Shown one piece after another: positions 32,251 through 44,900 of a DNA stretch of 64,000 nt (its first letter is position 1; every line of letters starts with the position of its first letter). The notes below the pieces were generated by a model that saw nothing but the letters and a program-made list of their open reading frames with translations, made no database searches and had not been told where the DNA came from. This stretch comes from Hibiscus mutabilis (taxonomy: Eukaryota; Streptophyta; Magnoliopsida; Malvales; Malvaceae): NCBI GenBank assembly GCA_019671005.1, contig CM033719.1, forward strand, positions 22,432,750 through 22,496,749. The letters run 5' to 3'. The position numbers and the translations under genes are program-made.

Positions 32251-34189
32251 TTGGGATCTATTTACACATTGTAAAAATTTCCGCGTTTTACATATTTTAT
32301 ACAAAGTGTAAGTAGATTTCATCCATATATATTTTATCTCAACTTGTCAACGTTGTTAAAATGACAAATCCAAATTTATTTTTGGCCTATCAATATATTT
32401 TTTTCATATAAGTTATTTTGTTTAGTATTTACTAATTTTATATTTTTTCCTTATATTCATTTTTTTAACATCAATAACTTATTAACTTAACATATTTCTT
32501 TAATATTTACATTAAAGCATTATATATTTAGTTTTTATATGATATAAATTGCATAATATATATATATTGAATATGTATTAACATATCATAAAATTTTAAA
32601 ACCTCCATCCTTGACGTCAAAATCCAATCTCAGCTCATATTTTAAACATTTTTATTTTTTTAACATTCTCGTATGATTAAATGGTATAATCAATTCTTCA
32701 CTCTCAACCCTTTAAAAGTGTACATACACCGTATAGATAAACTGCTCAAATTCGGGTCTTCTAGGGATAGCAACGCTTTCTTTTTCATTGGGACCACTCA
32801 ATGGAATAGAAATCCTCTGCCCCTTTTTTGTGCCCTAATATTAGAATAGAGCGTTAATAATCCAAGAAAATAATAAATATTAAAATTAAATGTTGTTTTT
32901 TTATTGATAAAACGAACAAAAAACAATAAATAATTCGAAGTAAAAAATCAAAAAATCAATAAAAAAAAATGAAACCGATTACTTGTTGAAGCCTGTGTAA
33001 CACACAGTTTCCTTAAGACAGATTCGCCTGCTCCTATGGTACTTCAGAAATGTCGGACGTCTATCTCCCAAGATACAACAATAAAATAATCACAGTAGTA
33101 GCACATCAGCATTGATCAGTGAACTGTAACCTCGTCTTCCTCTATCACCTAAAACACTAGTTTCGAAATCCACAGAGAGAAAGCAATTGAAAATTCTCTA
33201 TGTTTTTATTGTGTAAAACCTAGAAGGTTTGCACACTATTTATAGGGGTTTCACGAGGCAGTATTATTGGAAACAATATATTATGATATTATGGTCATTA
33301 ATGATGTCTAAATAAAATCGAAAATAAGCCATTAATACCATATTTAATCAAATATATAAATATGAACTGCAAGACGTTACCTTATCTAATATCCGAAATT
33401 ACGTAAACCAAATTGTAACGACCTGGATTTTCGAGTCAACAATGGGCGTTGACTCGAGTCTTGGATCGACAAGTCGGGTCAAATGCTCGGTTTATGTAGG
33501 CCTTGTTGGGCTTTGTGGACCTCTATATGTTGGGCTTGGTTTTTGGGTTGAGCTTGGAGGAAGAAGGTTTAATGAAGGGTAAATGGGTAATTCACCCTCA
33601 AATGAAGGCAAAGGTTGATGCCTCATTAAGGAGGGGCTGTCATTTTGTAAGAGGGTGAAGTCACCCTTGTTCTCATCTCTTCATCTTCTCATTCTTCCAA
33701 TTTTTTTCCCAAAACCCAAAGATTAAATAGGGAAGCTTGTTGTCTTAGAGTAAGAATCACGTTTATGTCAAGATGAAGAGTTGTTCAGCACCCAAAGATC
33801 TATTTTTCAAGATGAATATCTTCAGCATTGGTGGAAGTTGGGTTTGAAACTTGGAGTGAGGAAGAGAGGTGGATGAAGCTTGATTTCTGCCTTAGTTCGT
33901 GAATCTCTTGCTAAAGGTTAGTACATTTCTGACTCCTACACTTCATGAGCATCTTAAAATGATTGCTTTGTGTGGTTTATAGTTTTGGGTTGTATAGTTG
34001 AGGTTTTAGAAGCTTAAATCCCCCTTTAATGGCAAATCATGTATCATGCGTTAATAATGTGTAAAATTGGTAGAAAACCACCCTATAAACCTATAATAAT
34101 CTATACGAACGTTTTGGGACTTAACCATAGAGGTTAAGGGAGGGATTGAGGAAATCTCGAGCTTCAGGTTTTAAAATCTAGGCTCAAGT

Positions 34190-34590
34190 ACCGGTACAGG
34201 GTGGCTGCGTATCGGTACTCATTTGTATTGAGGAAGACGAACTGTGAGGGGCATACCGGTATGACTTTTCGTGTATCGGTACCCCTCGCCTAAGGTGAAT
34301 TCCAGTAATGCTTTAGCATACTGGTACGCTAGGGGCGTATCGGTACGCACTGTTGCATTGCCTGGGAGAGGCTTAGCGTACCGGTACGTGTATGTAGGAG
34401 TACCGATACGGGGGTAGATCGGTACGGGGCGATCCTAGTACTGATGATGCGTACCGGTATGGTACGGAGGTATCGGTGCGGCTTAGGGTCTAATTTTTTT
34501 GAACCTAATTAGCGTATCAGTACTCATAGGGGAGTATCGATACCTAGAGAGTAGTATTGATACTTACCTTAGAGTATCAATACTCGCTGG
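34190..34590 (+). repeat. Cluster of CGTATCGGTACG-type motifs in solo LTR C
   Basis: Roughly fifteen copies of 10-12 bp words such as GTATCGGTACTC, GTACCGGTACG and AGTATCGATAC are spaced irregularly at ~15-40 bp. The words are near-palindromes built from GTAYCGRTAC. Confidence 0.85.
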
Positions 34591-35098
34591 GCAATCTGCC
34601 CAAGAAGGTTGTGTTTGTGTTTTGGGGTTCTATAATTCGAGGTAAAGGGCCCTAGGGGTCTGTTAGGGTGTAAAATGTATACTAAAGCTGAGAAATGTAG
34701 AGTTAAAGCCCGTGTGTGAAATAAATGGCTATAGGCTTGGTAATTATTGAGTGGATCACTTGTTTAATCACCCATAGAGATCCTTGATGGATCGGTTAAT
34801 GCTACGTGGAAGATCGGGGTCCTTGCTGTGTGCTGAAGGGACGCCTATACATACTGGTTGTCTCGAATAATAAGATAATTTAACGAGAAAAGAGTAAATG
34901 AATCCTAAAGACATATATTAATTATTGTAACAATGATTTATGCCTTGGGGCATTAGTAATGGTTGGCTGGATGCATTTTATCTCTCTGTGAGATATATTG
35001 ATGCTCAGAGGAGCATGTGTTATCGTATGTGTCTTGGTTAGGAATTCAGATGTCCTAGAGTCAGTGCAAGGGCACTTAAATAAGGGGATGAGTACTCA

Positions 35099-35600
35099 GG
35101 GCTATGTGATCGAGTACATCTGACGTATCTACGGGCTATGTGATCTGGATGCGGTCTGAAACCTGTCCTTGGGCTATGTGACCAGGATATAAAAATACAA
35201 CTCGGGGGCTGTGTTAGCTAGAGTAACTCAAAGGGCTATGTGATATCGAGTAACCTAATTGGCTATGTAACCTCAGGAAAAGACTGCTTGTGGCTATTAT
35301 GATCCAAGTATGTCTAGGACGTATTTGTGGCTATAATGATCCAGATATGATCCTAACCCAACGGCTATGTGATCACGGGTAACCCGAAGGCTGTGTGAGC
35401 AAGGGAAAAATAGTAGGGCTTCGTTGACCATTAGGGAATGTATGTTATTTACATTGTTGTATGGATAATAGATGTTGGCTATCTTACCCTTGGGCTATGT
35501 GATCAAGTAGGGTTGTTACTCGACAGGCTTTGTGAGCTCGAGTAACTCGATGGGCTGTGTGATCTCGAGTATGTGCTATATTACCCTTGGTCTATGTGAT
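35099..35600 (+). repeat. GGCTATGTGATC repeat cassette in solo LTR C
   Basis: About fifteen degenerate units of ~27-38 bp, each carrying GGCTATGTGATC or a close variant followed by a GAGTAAC- or CAGGATAT-like stretch. Element A LTRs carry the reverse complement (ACATAGCC units), and F has related units (51340-51420 and beyond). Confidence 0.85.
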
Positions 35601-36714
35601 AAGGGTATGGGACGTAACTCGATGGATGGAGTGGCCTCAAGTATGGTAAGCCTGGGATGGCTTGGTAGACTTCTTACATAATAGTGGTATTTTGAGACAT
35701 GGTTGTGGACTCTAGCTAGGGTAGGCTAGACGATGATCCTTAGATGTTGAGAATCTTTTCTGTGCACTCTTAATTATATTATCATGCATGCTTGTTTTAT
35801 GATGTTCATGAATTGTGGTAGAGTAGAAATGTACCACTGAGCTTTGTTAGCTTAGTGTACATAATTGTGGTTTTTCCGTGCATAGGTTGACAGGTTGCTT
35901 TTGGAGGAGCACATCAAGGAGAATTTCACAGTGCGGGCCAGTTTCAGAGTACATTACTTGATGTTTAGTTTGGACTGATTGTATTCATAGGACCTTGCTA
36001 TAGTCGAGTTTGTATTTTATTTTGATTTACTGTTATTTGGTCAAACAATGTATTTTAATTTGAACTTATATATTTTAAACCCTTTTAATCTTATTATCTA
36101 TGTGGATTTTATGGAAATAGATTATTTTGAGAATTGCCAGCTTGTGGTTTTAAATGGAAAATTTTGATGGGTCAGTTTGGGTGACCCAAATATGATGCTC
36201 CGGATCTGGGTCTTATACAAATAATATCATTTTAATTTAGAATAATAAAAAAGATATGCCATATATAAGGAAAAATTAATTCGCAGTGGGTAAAATATAT
36301 GTAGGCCCACGGAGGGCCCGATCGGTCTGGAAATTCGCGTTGCTCGCGGCATGCGGGTGCCCCCAACCTGAATGGGTTCGGTGAGCTTCAATTTGTACCC
36401 CCTGCACTTGCGCACGAGGCATAGTCTTAAACCAGTCATTCAATGACTAGCAAGTGGGTTGATGTATATAAACACTTCTCATGCTTGTTATCCTAACAAT
36501 GTGGGATAAGGGTTTTTCATTTTCCTTGCATAGTTCACAAGTACCCTACTTTGAGCATCAATTTCTCATTCATCACTCAACCATTTTGAGCATACGAGAT
36601 ACCATTGTAAAGGTCTTATAAAGTAGAAATTTAATTAATAAATTCATTATTCGAATCTCTACTTTTACCCATAGAAAATATGTCTCAAAGTTTCTAATTT
36701 ATCATAATTTTTCA

Positions 36715-37261
36715 AAAATCCCTCACATGAATGAAATTGATGGTTTTATCAAAAACATTTTGACTCGATGTGGTGATAGATTCTACGATCGATAACTGCA
36801 TAGGATAGGTAGGTGTCCACTCTTGAACCATCCCTTGTGAAAGTATATTTACTTTATTGGTTGATCAATAGACGTGATGTCCTTGAACTGTCTGCGTTTG
36901 TGTAAACGATGACATGCTTCACACAACTACCACCTTGACGAGGTTTTAAGTTCTCATAGTTATGTATATATGGCCGTGAACATCTCCCTGGTTTTGCAAG
37001 AGTTTGATAGAACTATGCCCTAATAGTCTCCTTGAAGCGGCCCTACTTCAATCTCACATATGTGACTTATGTTGTTCGGCTCACCGAAACACACAATGGT
37101 CATTAAAAGCATTGTTTAGCCTATTCTATTTTTTATCATTGTTTACATCATAGGAACGGACTTGGGAGAAGAACCCCCACAATGATCGTACAAGGTCTGT
37201 GCAATTAGGTTGTCCGTTTGAACCTAGATCTTGGGATCTCCAGTCAACTAGGTAGGGTTTT
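36715..37261 (-). other. Element D 3' untranslated region
   Basis: Non-coding sequence between the end of the copia pol and its 3' LTR. It has no open frame of note. It includes GTTCTCATAGTTATG-like and GAACGGACTTGGGAGAAG phrases without known function. Confidence 0.6.
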
Positions 37262-37811
37262 CCTTCACATAGCGCCTTAAATTTTTCTGGGCTTTAGTCC
37301 TATTCCTTTCAATTTTTTCTCAACTTGATCTCGATTTAACCCTTTGGTTAGCGGATCTACAATGTTATCTTTTGATTTTACAAAATCAATAGAGATAACT
37401 CTATTTGAGATCAGTTGTCTAATGGTATTATATCGGCAACGCATATGTCTTGACTTACCATTGTACATAAAGCTCTATGCTCTATTAATTGTTTCTTTGT
37501 TATCACAATATATGCATATTGTGGGCACTGGCTTTATCCATTCAAGAATATCCTCCAAGAAATTTCAAAGCTATTCGGCTTATTCTCTAGAGCTACAAAC
37601 TTAGATTCCATTATGGATCTAGTTATAACCGTTTATCTTGAGGATTTTCATGATACGGCTCCTCCTCCTAAAGTGAAGACATATCTATTTGTTCCTTTGG
37701 TATCTTGAATATCAAATATCCAACTAGCATCGGAGTATCCTTCTAAAATAGCATGATCTCTAGAATAATACAATACATAGTTTCGAATATATCTAAGATA
37801 TCTCAGTACCT
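37262..37811 (-). pseudogene. Element D RNase H, degraded
   Basis: The minus strand 37277-37468 ends the polyprotein with RCRYNTIRQLISNRVISIDFV, then SKDNIVDPLTKGL and KKLKGIGLKP. These are the last ~60 residues of copia RNase H, where H-I-x-x-R-x-H-x-I/R-x-x-V and N-x-A-D-x-x-T-K are normal. The R-C-R-Y here departs from R-H-H-x. Upstream to 37811 the domain is broken by stops and frame shifts. Confidence 0.75.
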
Positions 37812-38519
37812 TCACAATTGCTTTTCAGTGGTTTTACCTGAATTTCCTGTGAATCTGCTTAAACTACTCACATTAAAAGCAATATCTGGTCTAGTACAGC
37901 TCATGAGGTATATTAGACTGCTGACCCTTGCATATTCCACTTGGTCAACACTTTGGCCTTTGTTCTTGGACAAATATTGGCATATATCTATTGGAGTTTT
38001 GGCTATACCAGAATCATTATTGCCAAATTTCTCAAGAATCTTGTCCATATACTGTGACTGAGTTAATATGAGACCTTCAGTCAACCGTTTGATTTGGATG
38101 CCCAAAATCGTATCGGCTAGTCCTATATCCTTTATGTCAAATCTTGAATTTAACATGTCTTTGGTACGTTTTACCATTTCATTTTTGCTTCCAACAATGA
38201 GTATGTCATCAACATACAAACATATTATAATATATCCAATGTTAGTAGTTTTGACATATACACATTTATCACACTCATTTATCTTGAAGTTGTTTGTCAT
38301 CATGACACTATCGAACTTCTCATGTCATTGCTTTGGTGCTTGTTTAAGTCCATACAATGACTTCACTAATCTCCAGACTTTCCTCTCTTGACCTGAAATT
38401 ATATGACCATCGGGTTGTTCCATGTATATTTCTTTATCAAGATCTTTATTTAAGAAAGTTGTTTTTACATCCATTTGATGTACTTCTAGATCCTGCAAAG
38501 CAGCAATTGCAAGTATCAT
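37812..38519 (-). pseudogene. Element D copia reverse transcriptase
   Basis: Frame 38325-38519 encodes LQDLEVHQMDVKTTFLNKDL, GERKVWRLVKSLYGLKQAPKQ-type sequence, with TGG to TGA giving a stop after KQ. Frame 37812-38303 continues with KCVYVKTTN, then IICLYVDDILIVGSKNEMV with the catalytic YVDD intact, DIKDIGLADTILGIQI, LTQSQYMDKILEKF, and SLIYLMSCTRPDIAFNV. This is the best preserved part of element D, but the two frames are separated by a stop and further truncated downstream. Confidence 0.9.
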
Positions 38520-38595
38520 CCTTATGGAAGTTATCTTGATACATAAGAGTATGTATCAAAATAGTCAATGCCTTATTTTTGTCGGTAACCTTTTA

Positions 38596-39183
38596 TTACC
38601 AATCTGGCTTGTACTTATTAATTATTCCATCTACTTTCATTTTTCGTTTGAAAATCCATTTAGAACCCCGTGGTTTAATTCCCGGAGAACGATTCACTAA
38701 TTCCCACGTATGGTTTTGTATGATGGAATCAATTTTACTCTTAATAGAATCCTTCCATAAGGTGCCTTCAGATGAACGTATAGCGTCATTATACGTTTGA
38801 GGTTCAACCTCTAGCATAAATGTTAGAAAATTTGATCCAAAGGATTTTTCTACCCTTGGTCGTTTACTTCTTCGAGGCTCTATTTCAAGCTCAACCCCTT
38901 GTTGATCATCTGAGCCATCTTTATCAATAGTCTCTGAAGTTTGTTTCATTGAATTTTGACCAACTTCCCTAGCTTTACAAGGGAATATATTTTCAAAGAA
39001 AGAGGTATTCTTTGATTCTATTATCGTATTCTTCTGAATCTCAGGGTTCTTCGATTCATACACAAGAAATCGATATGCGTTGCTATGTTCTGCATAGCCA
39101 ATGAAAATACAATTCACTGTTTTAGGACCTATTTTCATTTGTTTAGGTAATGGAGCCATTATCTTCGCAAGACACCCCCACAC
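38596..39183 (-). pseudogene. Element D integrase C-terminal region and RT start
   Basis: The minus-strand open frame of 195 codons begins within the integrase C-terminal part: WGCLAKIMAPLPKQMKIGPKT, CIFIGYAEHSNAYRFLV. It then has a variable acidic/Ser-rich linker with RRSKRPRVEKSFG and the N-terminal RT block (TYNDAIRSSEGTLWKDSI, NHTWELVNR, GSKWIFKRKMKVDG). The block KWIFKxKxKxDGxxxKYK is diagnostic of plant copia RTs. After the last residue a frame break separates it from the rest of RT. Confidence 0.88.
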
Positions 39184-39684
39184 TTTTAAGTGATTGTAGA
39201 AAGTTTTATGACCTTTCCATAGTTCATATAGAGTCTTGTCTCTTTTTTTGGGGGGAAACCTTATTTAAAAGGTAATTATCTGATATAATAGCTTCCCTAT
39301 ATGTTCTGCGATAACCCAGAACTTCCTAGCAAGGCGTTCATCATTTCTTTTCGAGTCTAATTTTTTCATTTAGCACTCCATTGGATTGAGGAGAGTAAGG
39401 TGGTGTTATTTCGTGAATAATACCATTTTGTGAACAATATTCACCAAATAGTTCAACGTATTCACCACCACGATCACTTCTTACCATCTTAATCTTTTTA
39501 TTAAGTTGGTTTTCAACTTCTTGCTTATAGAGTATAAATTTCTATATAGCTTCATCTTTGCTTTTAAGCAAATATACATAATAGTATTTTGTGCTATCAT
39601 CAATGAAGGTAATAAATATTTATACCCTCCTCTAGTTTGGACGAACTTTAAGTCACAGGCATCGTTATGTATTAGATCAAGAGG
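39184..39684 (-). pseudogene. Element D integrase catalytic core, degraded
   Basis: The minus strand near 39380-39520 reads KKIKMVRSDRGGEYVELF (second catalytic Asp in SDRGGEY) and ITPPYSPQSNGVLNEK, where the family has PQSNGVAERKNR with the catalytic Glu. The following ~150 bp are shifted and stop-ridden, and the first-Asp block is not clear. Integrase would insert the cDNA into the genome. Confidence 0.8.
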
Positions 39685-39957
39685 TTATGTACTTCTTTCA
39701 ACAGTTTGAAATAAAGACCTTGTTATTTTTGCCTTAACACAAGTTTCACATTTATGATTATAATTAATGTGAAATGAGGGAATGTGCTCCAAGTTAATCA
39801 ACCTACGTAAGGTATCATAATTAACATGTCTGAGCCTATCGTGCCATAAATCATATGACTTAAGCATATAAACATAAGAAGAAATATTTTTTGTATTCCT
39901 TGTTTTAGCTTTTACAGATATAGTATTGAGTTTCCACATATAGTATTGAGTTTCCAC
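39685..39957 (-). pseudogene. Element D GAG_pre-integrase domain
   Basis: The minus strand contains YDLWHDRLRHVNYDTLRRL, then CETCVKAKITRSLF. This is the HHCC zinc-binding module (H-x3-H ... C-x2-C) that precedes the copia integrase core. A ~22-bp direct duplication (ATATAGTATTGAGTTTCCAC twice, 39919-39960) lies at its N-terminal side. Confidence 0.85.
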
Positions 39958-40310
39958 ATATTATTCAATGTATATCCTTTTCCCACAAATATTCCCCCAT
40001 TTGACAAAATCAACTTATGGGATTCAAACACCATCCTAATGCCATGCATATTTAGAAGGGTCCCAAAAACAAGGTTCTTTTGTATGCCAGGTACATACAA
40101 CACGTTTTGAAGCTTCAGCTCTTTGCCTAAAGTCATCTTCAAAACTACAATTCCCTTCCCCTTGATCTTGAAAGTTGCATCATTGCCTATGTAGAGCTTC
40201 TCATCGTTCTTACTAGGAACCAACTCAATGAATGAGTCATTGTCACTACAGATGTGACGTGTGGCATCAGTATCAAGTCACCATTCTCTTGGATCTGAGT
40301 TAACTATGTT
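39912..40310 (-). pseudogene. Element D protease
   Basis: On the minus strand the start of the domain reads REW-stop-LDTDATRHIC where copia elements have EWWLDTGATRHIC. TGG has become TGA, and the glycine of the D-T-G active site is now Asp. Downstream KGKGIVVLKM, LQNVLYVPGIQKNLV and FVGKGY are the conserved rest of the domain. The active-site change and the stop show loss of function. Confidence 0.88.
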
Positions 40311-40358
40311 AAGTTCAGAAATCACAGGTTAACTATGTTAAGTTCAGAAATCACAACA
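40301..40358. repeat. Direct duplication of ~30 bp in element D
   Basis: TAACTATGTTAAGTTCAGAA followed by ATCACA occurs twice in immediate succession just upstream (minus sense) of the protease active site. Confidence 0.85.
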
Positions 40359-41507
40359 CATACATCCATATTGGATACTTGCTTAAAAATTTCTTTCACA
40401 ACATTGACCTCGTTCGTTATGCCTCTTTTAAAGTCCTTATTAACTTCCATCATGTTTGCCTTGGCAATATTAGGGTTTATAGCTTTGTCGAGCCTTTTTG
40501 CTTTACCTCTATTATGACTTATAGTCATAATGTTCACACAGTATACGAGAAATTTCAATAATAAATAATGCACCAGGTAGGTTAGCATGAAAGATATGAG
40601 GTGCACTAGGCACGCTTAAATACCAAGTCTTTCAAGAAACCAATCCTAGACATGCACTTTTAAAAGGATTTCCAATTATTTGTTTAAGAGTGTTTTCCAG
40701 AATTAGGAATTATAATTGTAATAACCAGAAAATTAATTTTTGATTATTTCGATTTTGTTACCCAACAAAATTATAATTCCGAAACAAAATCAATAACCCA
40801 TGACAATTTCTGTTTAAACAGATTTGTCCACTGTAAATTTGAATAAATAAATTTATTCAGATTGTTTCTTGTTTGAAAGAGAGATCACGTAAACCCGTTA
40901 AAATGACAGGAATTAACTTCTGGAATGAATTATTTACGAGATCTTAGTTTCTAAAACTGATAGAGATTTCACGTAGGAATCATGTTTGTCTCAATAATTC
41001 TCTCAAAGAAAATTACTAGTAAAAAAGAAAATAACAATTATCACAATTAATAATAATTATTAAGTCCAAAATATGAAAATAAATATGAGCGAAATCTTAC
41101 CAAAATTAACAATTTAATTTTGGTGGCCAAAATTTTGGAAAGAGTTGGCCGAAGGTTAAATCTCATCGTGGTATGAACCACTTTCTTGAAACGATACTTG
41201 TTCGTCTTGGAAAAGAATTTCGAAACAGTATATTTGCTTAATAATAACAAAAAAATATTCAAGGTCAGCATTTAATGGAAATTGCCATATACGATCGGGT
41301 ATAAACATGCAATAAAAGGCTATTAAATGTGAGACAATCACGCAAGCAAATTAGATGCACAACCATAACAGTAAAATTGGTATGCAAATTTAAATGTTAT
41401 TAAAACGAAATAAGCCCACTGCCGATATTGCTTGCTAAACCCAAATCTTGTTGGTCAAGATGATGTATTCTTCTTGGATTAAAACTTGAAGGAATTTGTC
41501 TTAAGAT
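40359..41507 (-). other. Element D leader with a gag remnant only
   Basis: Minus-strand 40322-40606 retains GKAKRLDKAINPNIAKANMM and VNKDFK, resembling the basic/zinc-knuckle-proximal end of copia gag, but no CX2CX4HX4C is visible. From about 40610 to 41507 no gag frame can be found, so most of gag is deleted. The sequence next to the LTR (minus: TCTTAAGACAAATTCC) is not a typical initiator-Met PBS. Confidence 0.55.
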
Positions 41508-41977
41508 TGTTAGAATAGAGCGTTAATAGTTCAAGAAAACAATAAATAATAAAATCAAATGCTATTTTTTTTATTGATAAACCGAACAAAAAAATAATAA
41601 ATAATTCAAAGTAAAAAATCAAAATATCAATAACAAAAATGAAACCGATTACTTGTTGAGGCTTGTGTAACACACAACTTCTTTAAGACAGATTCGCCCG
41701 CTCCTATGGTGCTTGAGAAACATCGAACGTCTATCTATCATGATACAACAATAGAATAATCACAGTCGTAGCACGTCTGCAGTGATCAACGAACCGTAAC
41801 CGAAAACACTAGTTTCGAAATCTAAAGAGAGAAAGCAATTGAAAATTTTATTTGTTTGTATTGTGTAAAACCTAGAAGGTTTGCATACAATTTATAGGAG
41901 TTTTACGAGAGAGTATTATTAGAAACAATATATTCTGATATTATGGTCATTAATGTTGTGTCCAAATAAATTGAAAA

Positions 41978-44900
41978 TGTAACACCCCAAAGTATAGCCT
42001 AGTAGTATGTTACTAAATCAATGGCAACTCAACTTGATTTAAGGATGCCCATAAAATTGATTATTAAATAAGATAAGGACCTATTAATAAGTTTGTAAAG
42101 TATGTTAGCTAAAGTGGAAAGGACTCAAAAGAATCCATGACAAGACTTAGTGTTTGCATGCAAAATTTCTAATAATTTGAGGGCATGCACACTTGTCATG
42201 CATTGTTGAAAACATGTGTGGGGGAGGGGATGAATGAATCGACATTTGGAGGAAGAAGAACACACTAAGCTTGTATCTTCTTCTCCTTTCCTTACCAAAG
42301 CCGAGCCTTAATCTAGAGAGAGAGCTTGAGATTTTTATGAGAGTTGGAAGCTTAGGAGCTAGATAATTCAATTTCTTGAACCGTTGATTGTTTATCTTGA
42401 AGAAGGAGGCCAAGAAGGAGCTAGGAAAGGATTTGGACAAGTAGCAAGATATGATTAAGGATTTAGGTATCCCGTAACTTCGGGATAAGAGGTGAATGTA
42501 GTTTAAAGTTTCGGGATATGTTAAAAGCCTTCCCGAGCACCTTATCAATTTAATTATGTTTCCTTATGCTTGTGTTAGACAATGCTTAAGCTAAGCTTGG
42601 ATCTAAGGTAAGCGACTACTTGTTAAAGTGCATTATGCTAAGTAAATGTTTGATAAAAAGGTATGTTTGAATTGAGGATTGAACTTGTGATTGTATTTAC
42701 ACGCAAGTTAAAAGTATAAGAAAATCAGGATATGACCGATTGGTTAAATGACCTTAAAACTATGAGCATGGTGGAATCTATATGTGTATTCATGCGCATC
42801 ATAAGTTAAGTAATATGAAATGTGATCCGATATTTTGATAAGGAGCAATGCTCATCCGTTTCTGCTATGATAAGATTATAACATGTACACGATTACATGA
42901 ATCTGGAGCTAAGCTCAATTTTGATATGATAAGATAAGAATATGTGAAAATGCTTGGTCTCAACTCAGTCTTAGGTATAGTTGGCATGCCATAGAATCCA
43001 TAGAGCTCATTTTTGGGGTGGACTACGGTCCTGCATTACAGTCCTTATTTAGCGACAGTAGGAGGGAAGTGTTGTGGTCACTTGGTGACAGTAGGAGAGA
43101 TTGACCGGTACTATGAGTACCTTTCTGTTGGCGACATTTGGTTGGGGATTCGAGTACCTAGGTTGTTACTTGATTCTCAAGGCTATGATAAAGACAAAAT
43201 AATGAAATTTGCAAGTTAAACAAATGAACTATGTTTGATGAATCATGTTAAAAGTATTTATGTTATATGATACTATGTTTAATAACTATATGACAAGTAA
43301 CTATTTTATTAGATACTATGCTTGATAATTTGGGTGATAAGTATATATGCTCTTGAGAGACTATGTTAGAGATTTTATGTAACATATAAACATAAGTCGA
43401 TGACATGGTAAGTTTTATAGCTTCTATAATAAGCAACTTAAGTTCATGACATGCTAAGTTAATAACTTATTTGATAAGTAAAATCATGCTTATGATGTGC
43501 TATGACTATGATATGTTTGATGTCTTATGAGACAAGTAATTCATAATTAGAATAACTTATGTGATAAGTAACCATATTTCAGTGATGCCTTATTTAAGAA
43601 AAATTATGAATCCACAAGTTAATCTATTGAATCAACATGAAAACTTGCATATTAAGTAATTAACGTTTAACTGAAGTTGTGCATAAGTGGATTAAGAATC
43701 AGTGTCATGATTCGAAACCTTGTGGTTATGATTAAAGAATTCATGAAAACTTATAAACTAATAAATAGCTTGGTGTATAAGTATATACTTGATTTACGGA
43801 TAAATTTGGATAAAATACTAGTATGTATGGACTGTTTTGAACTTATAAAAATATATACAAGATTTAAGGAATGTTTTGACTAAATCCAACTATGTCTTGG
43901 ACTGTTTTGAATATATATATATATATGTGTGTGTACACTCAAGATTTAAGGACTATTTTGACTAAATCCAACTATGTCATGGATTGTTTTGAATATATAT
44001 ATGTACACTCAAGATTTAAGGTCTGTTTTGACTAAATCCAACTATGTCTTGGACTGTTTTGAATATATATATATGTACACTCAAGATTTAACGACTGTTT
44101 TGACTAAATCCAACTATGTCTTGGACAGTTTTGAATATATATATATATATAGATATATATACACTCAAGATTTAAGGACTGTTTTGATTAAATCCAACTA
44201 TGTCTTGGACTGTTTTGAATATATATGTGTACACTCAAGGTTTAAGGACTGTTTTGACTAAATCAAACTATGTCTTGGATTGTTTTGAATATATATATAT
44301 ATATATATGTGTGTGTACACTCAAGGTTTAAGGACTGTTTTGAATATATATGTGTACACTCAAGGTTTAAGGACTGTTTTGACTGTTGTTTTGACTAAAT
44401 CCAACTATGTCTTGGACTGTTTTGAACATATATATGTATAATCAAGATTTAAGGATTGTTTTGGATAAATCCAAGTATGCATTGGACTGTTTTGAACCTA
44501 TAAGCATATACTCTTGATTTAAGGACTGTTTTGTGTAAGTTCATCTGTATATTGGACCGTTTTGAACTTATACTTGTATATACATGATTTGAGGACTGTT
44601 TTGGATATATATATATATATAAGTATAAAAATGTATACTCATGAATTAATGGTACTATGGATGATCCAAACAAAAGATATACAAATGAAATAAGTTGCTT
44701 GAATCACAAGGCTATGATAAAAGAAACCAACAAAGTTTATATGATGATTAATGAGAAATGACAATGACTTGCATAGTAAGTAATGTCTATTTTGAGTATC
44801 CAATTGGATGAATAACTATGCTCTATTCGAATACCTATATGTATGTATGAACATGCCTAGTTCGAGTCACCCATGTATAAGTGTGATTTCTTGATTGAAT

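Larger units (their letters stand above)
33414..36217 (+). mobile_element. Solo LTR C (same family as element A), TSD CAAAT
   Basis: It begins TGTAACGACCTGG and ends TCCGGATCTGGGTCTTATA (terminal CA mutated), flanked by exact CAAAT at 33409-33413 and 36218-36222. The other D LTR has the single uninterrupted CAAAT at about 46274, proving the insertion. The start and end resemble the minus strand of A's LTR (GACTCGAGTCTTGG near the start, TTTTAAATGGAA...TTTTGATGGG near the end). About 2.8 kb, no internal coding or second LTR, hence a solo LTR. It holds a CGTATCGGTACG cluster (34190-34590), a GGCTATGTGATC repeat cassette (35099-35600) and the stem-loop at 35835-35857. Confidence 0.93.
32840..36714 (-). 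repeat. Element D 3' LTR, interrupted by solo LTR C
   Basis: The left arm 32840-33413 begins TATTAGAATAGAGCG (from TGTTAGAATAG). The right arm 36223-36714 contains a minus-strand TATA-like TTATATAC near 36470, AATGTGGGATAAGGG, and ends ...ATAATTTTTCA. The minus-strand GAGGGATTTT just beyond the right end fits a polypurine tract. The matching uninterrupted sequence is in the other LTR at 46189-46300. Confidence 0.88.

Noticed and set aside
36227..36439. 70-codon frame with RISRPIGPSVG
   Set aside because: It lies in the copia D LTR and its counterpart in the other LTR is not open. It is a shadow of LTR sequence.
42147..42548. 133-codon minus-strand frame in LTR E
   Set aside because: It is inside a solo LTR, Ser/Leu/Phe-rich from CT-rich DNA, and matches no family I know.
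43974..44261. A repetitive 95-codon protein with ~24-residue units
   Set aside because: It is the minisatellite of LTR E read in one open frame. Units of ~71 bp are not multiples of three, and variable TA runs break it.
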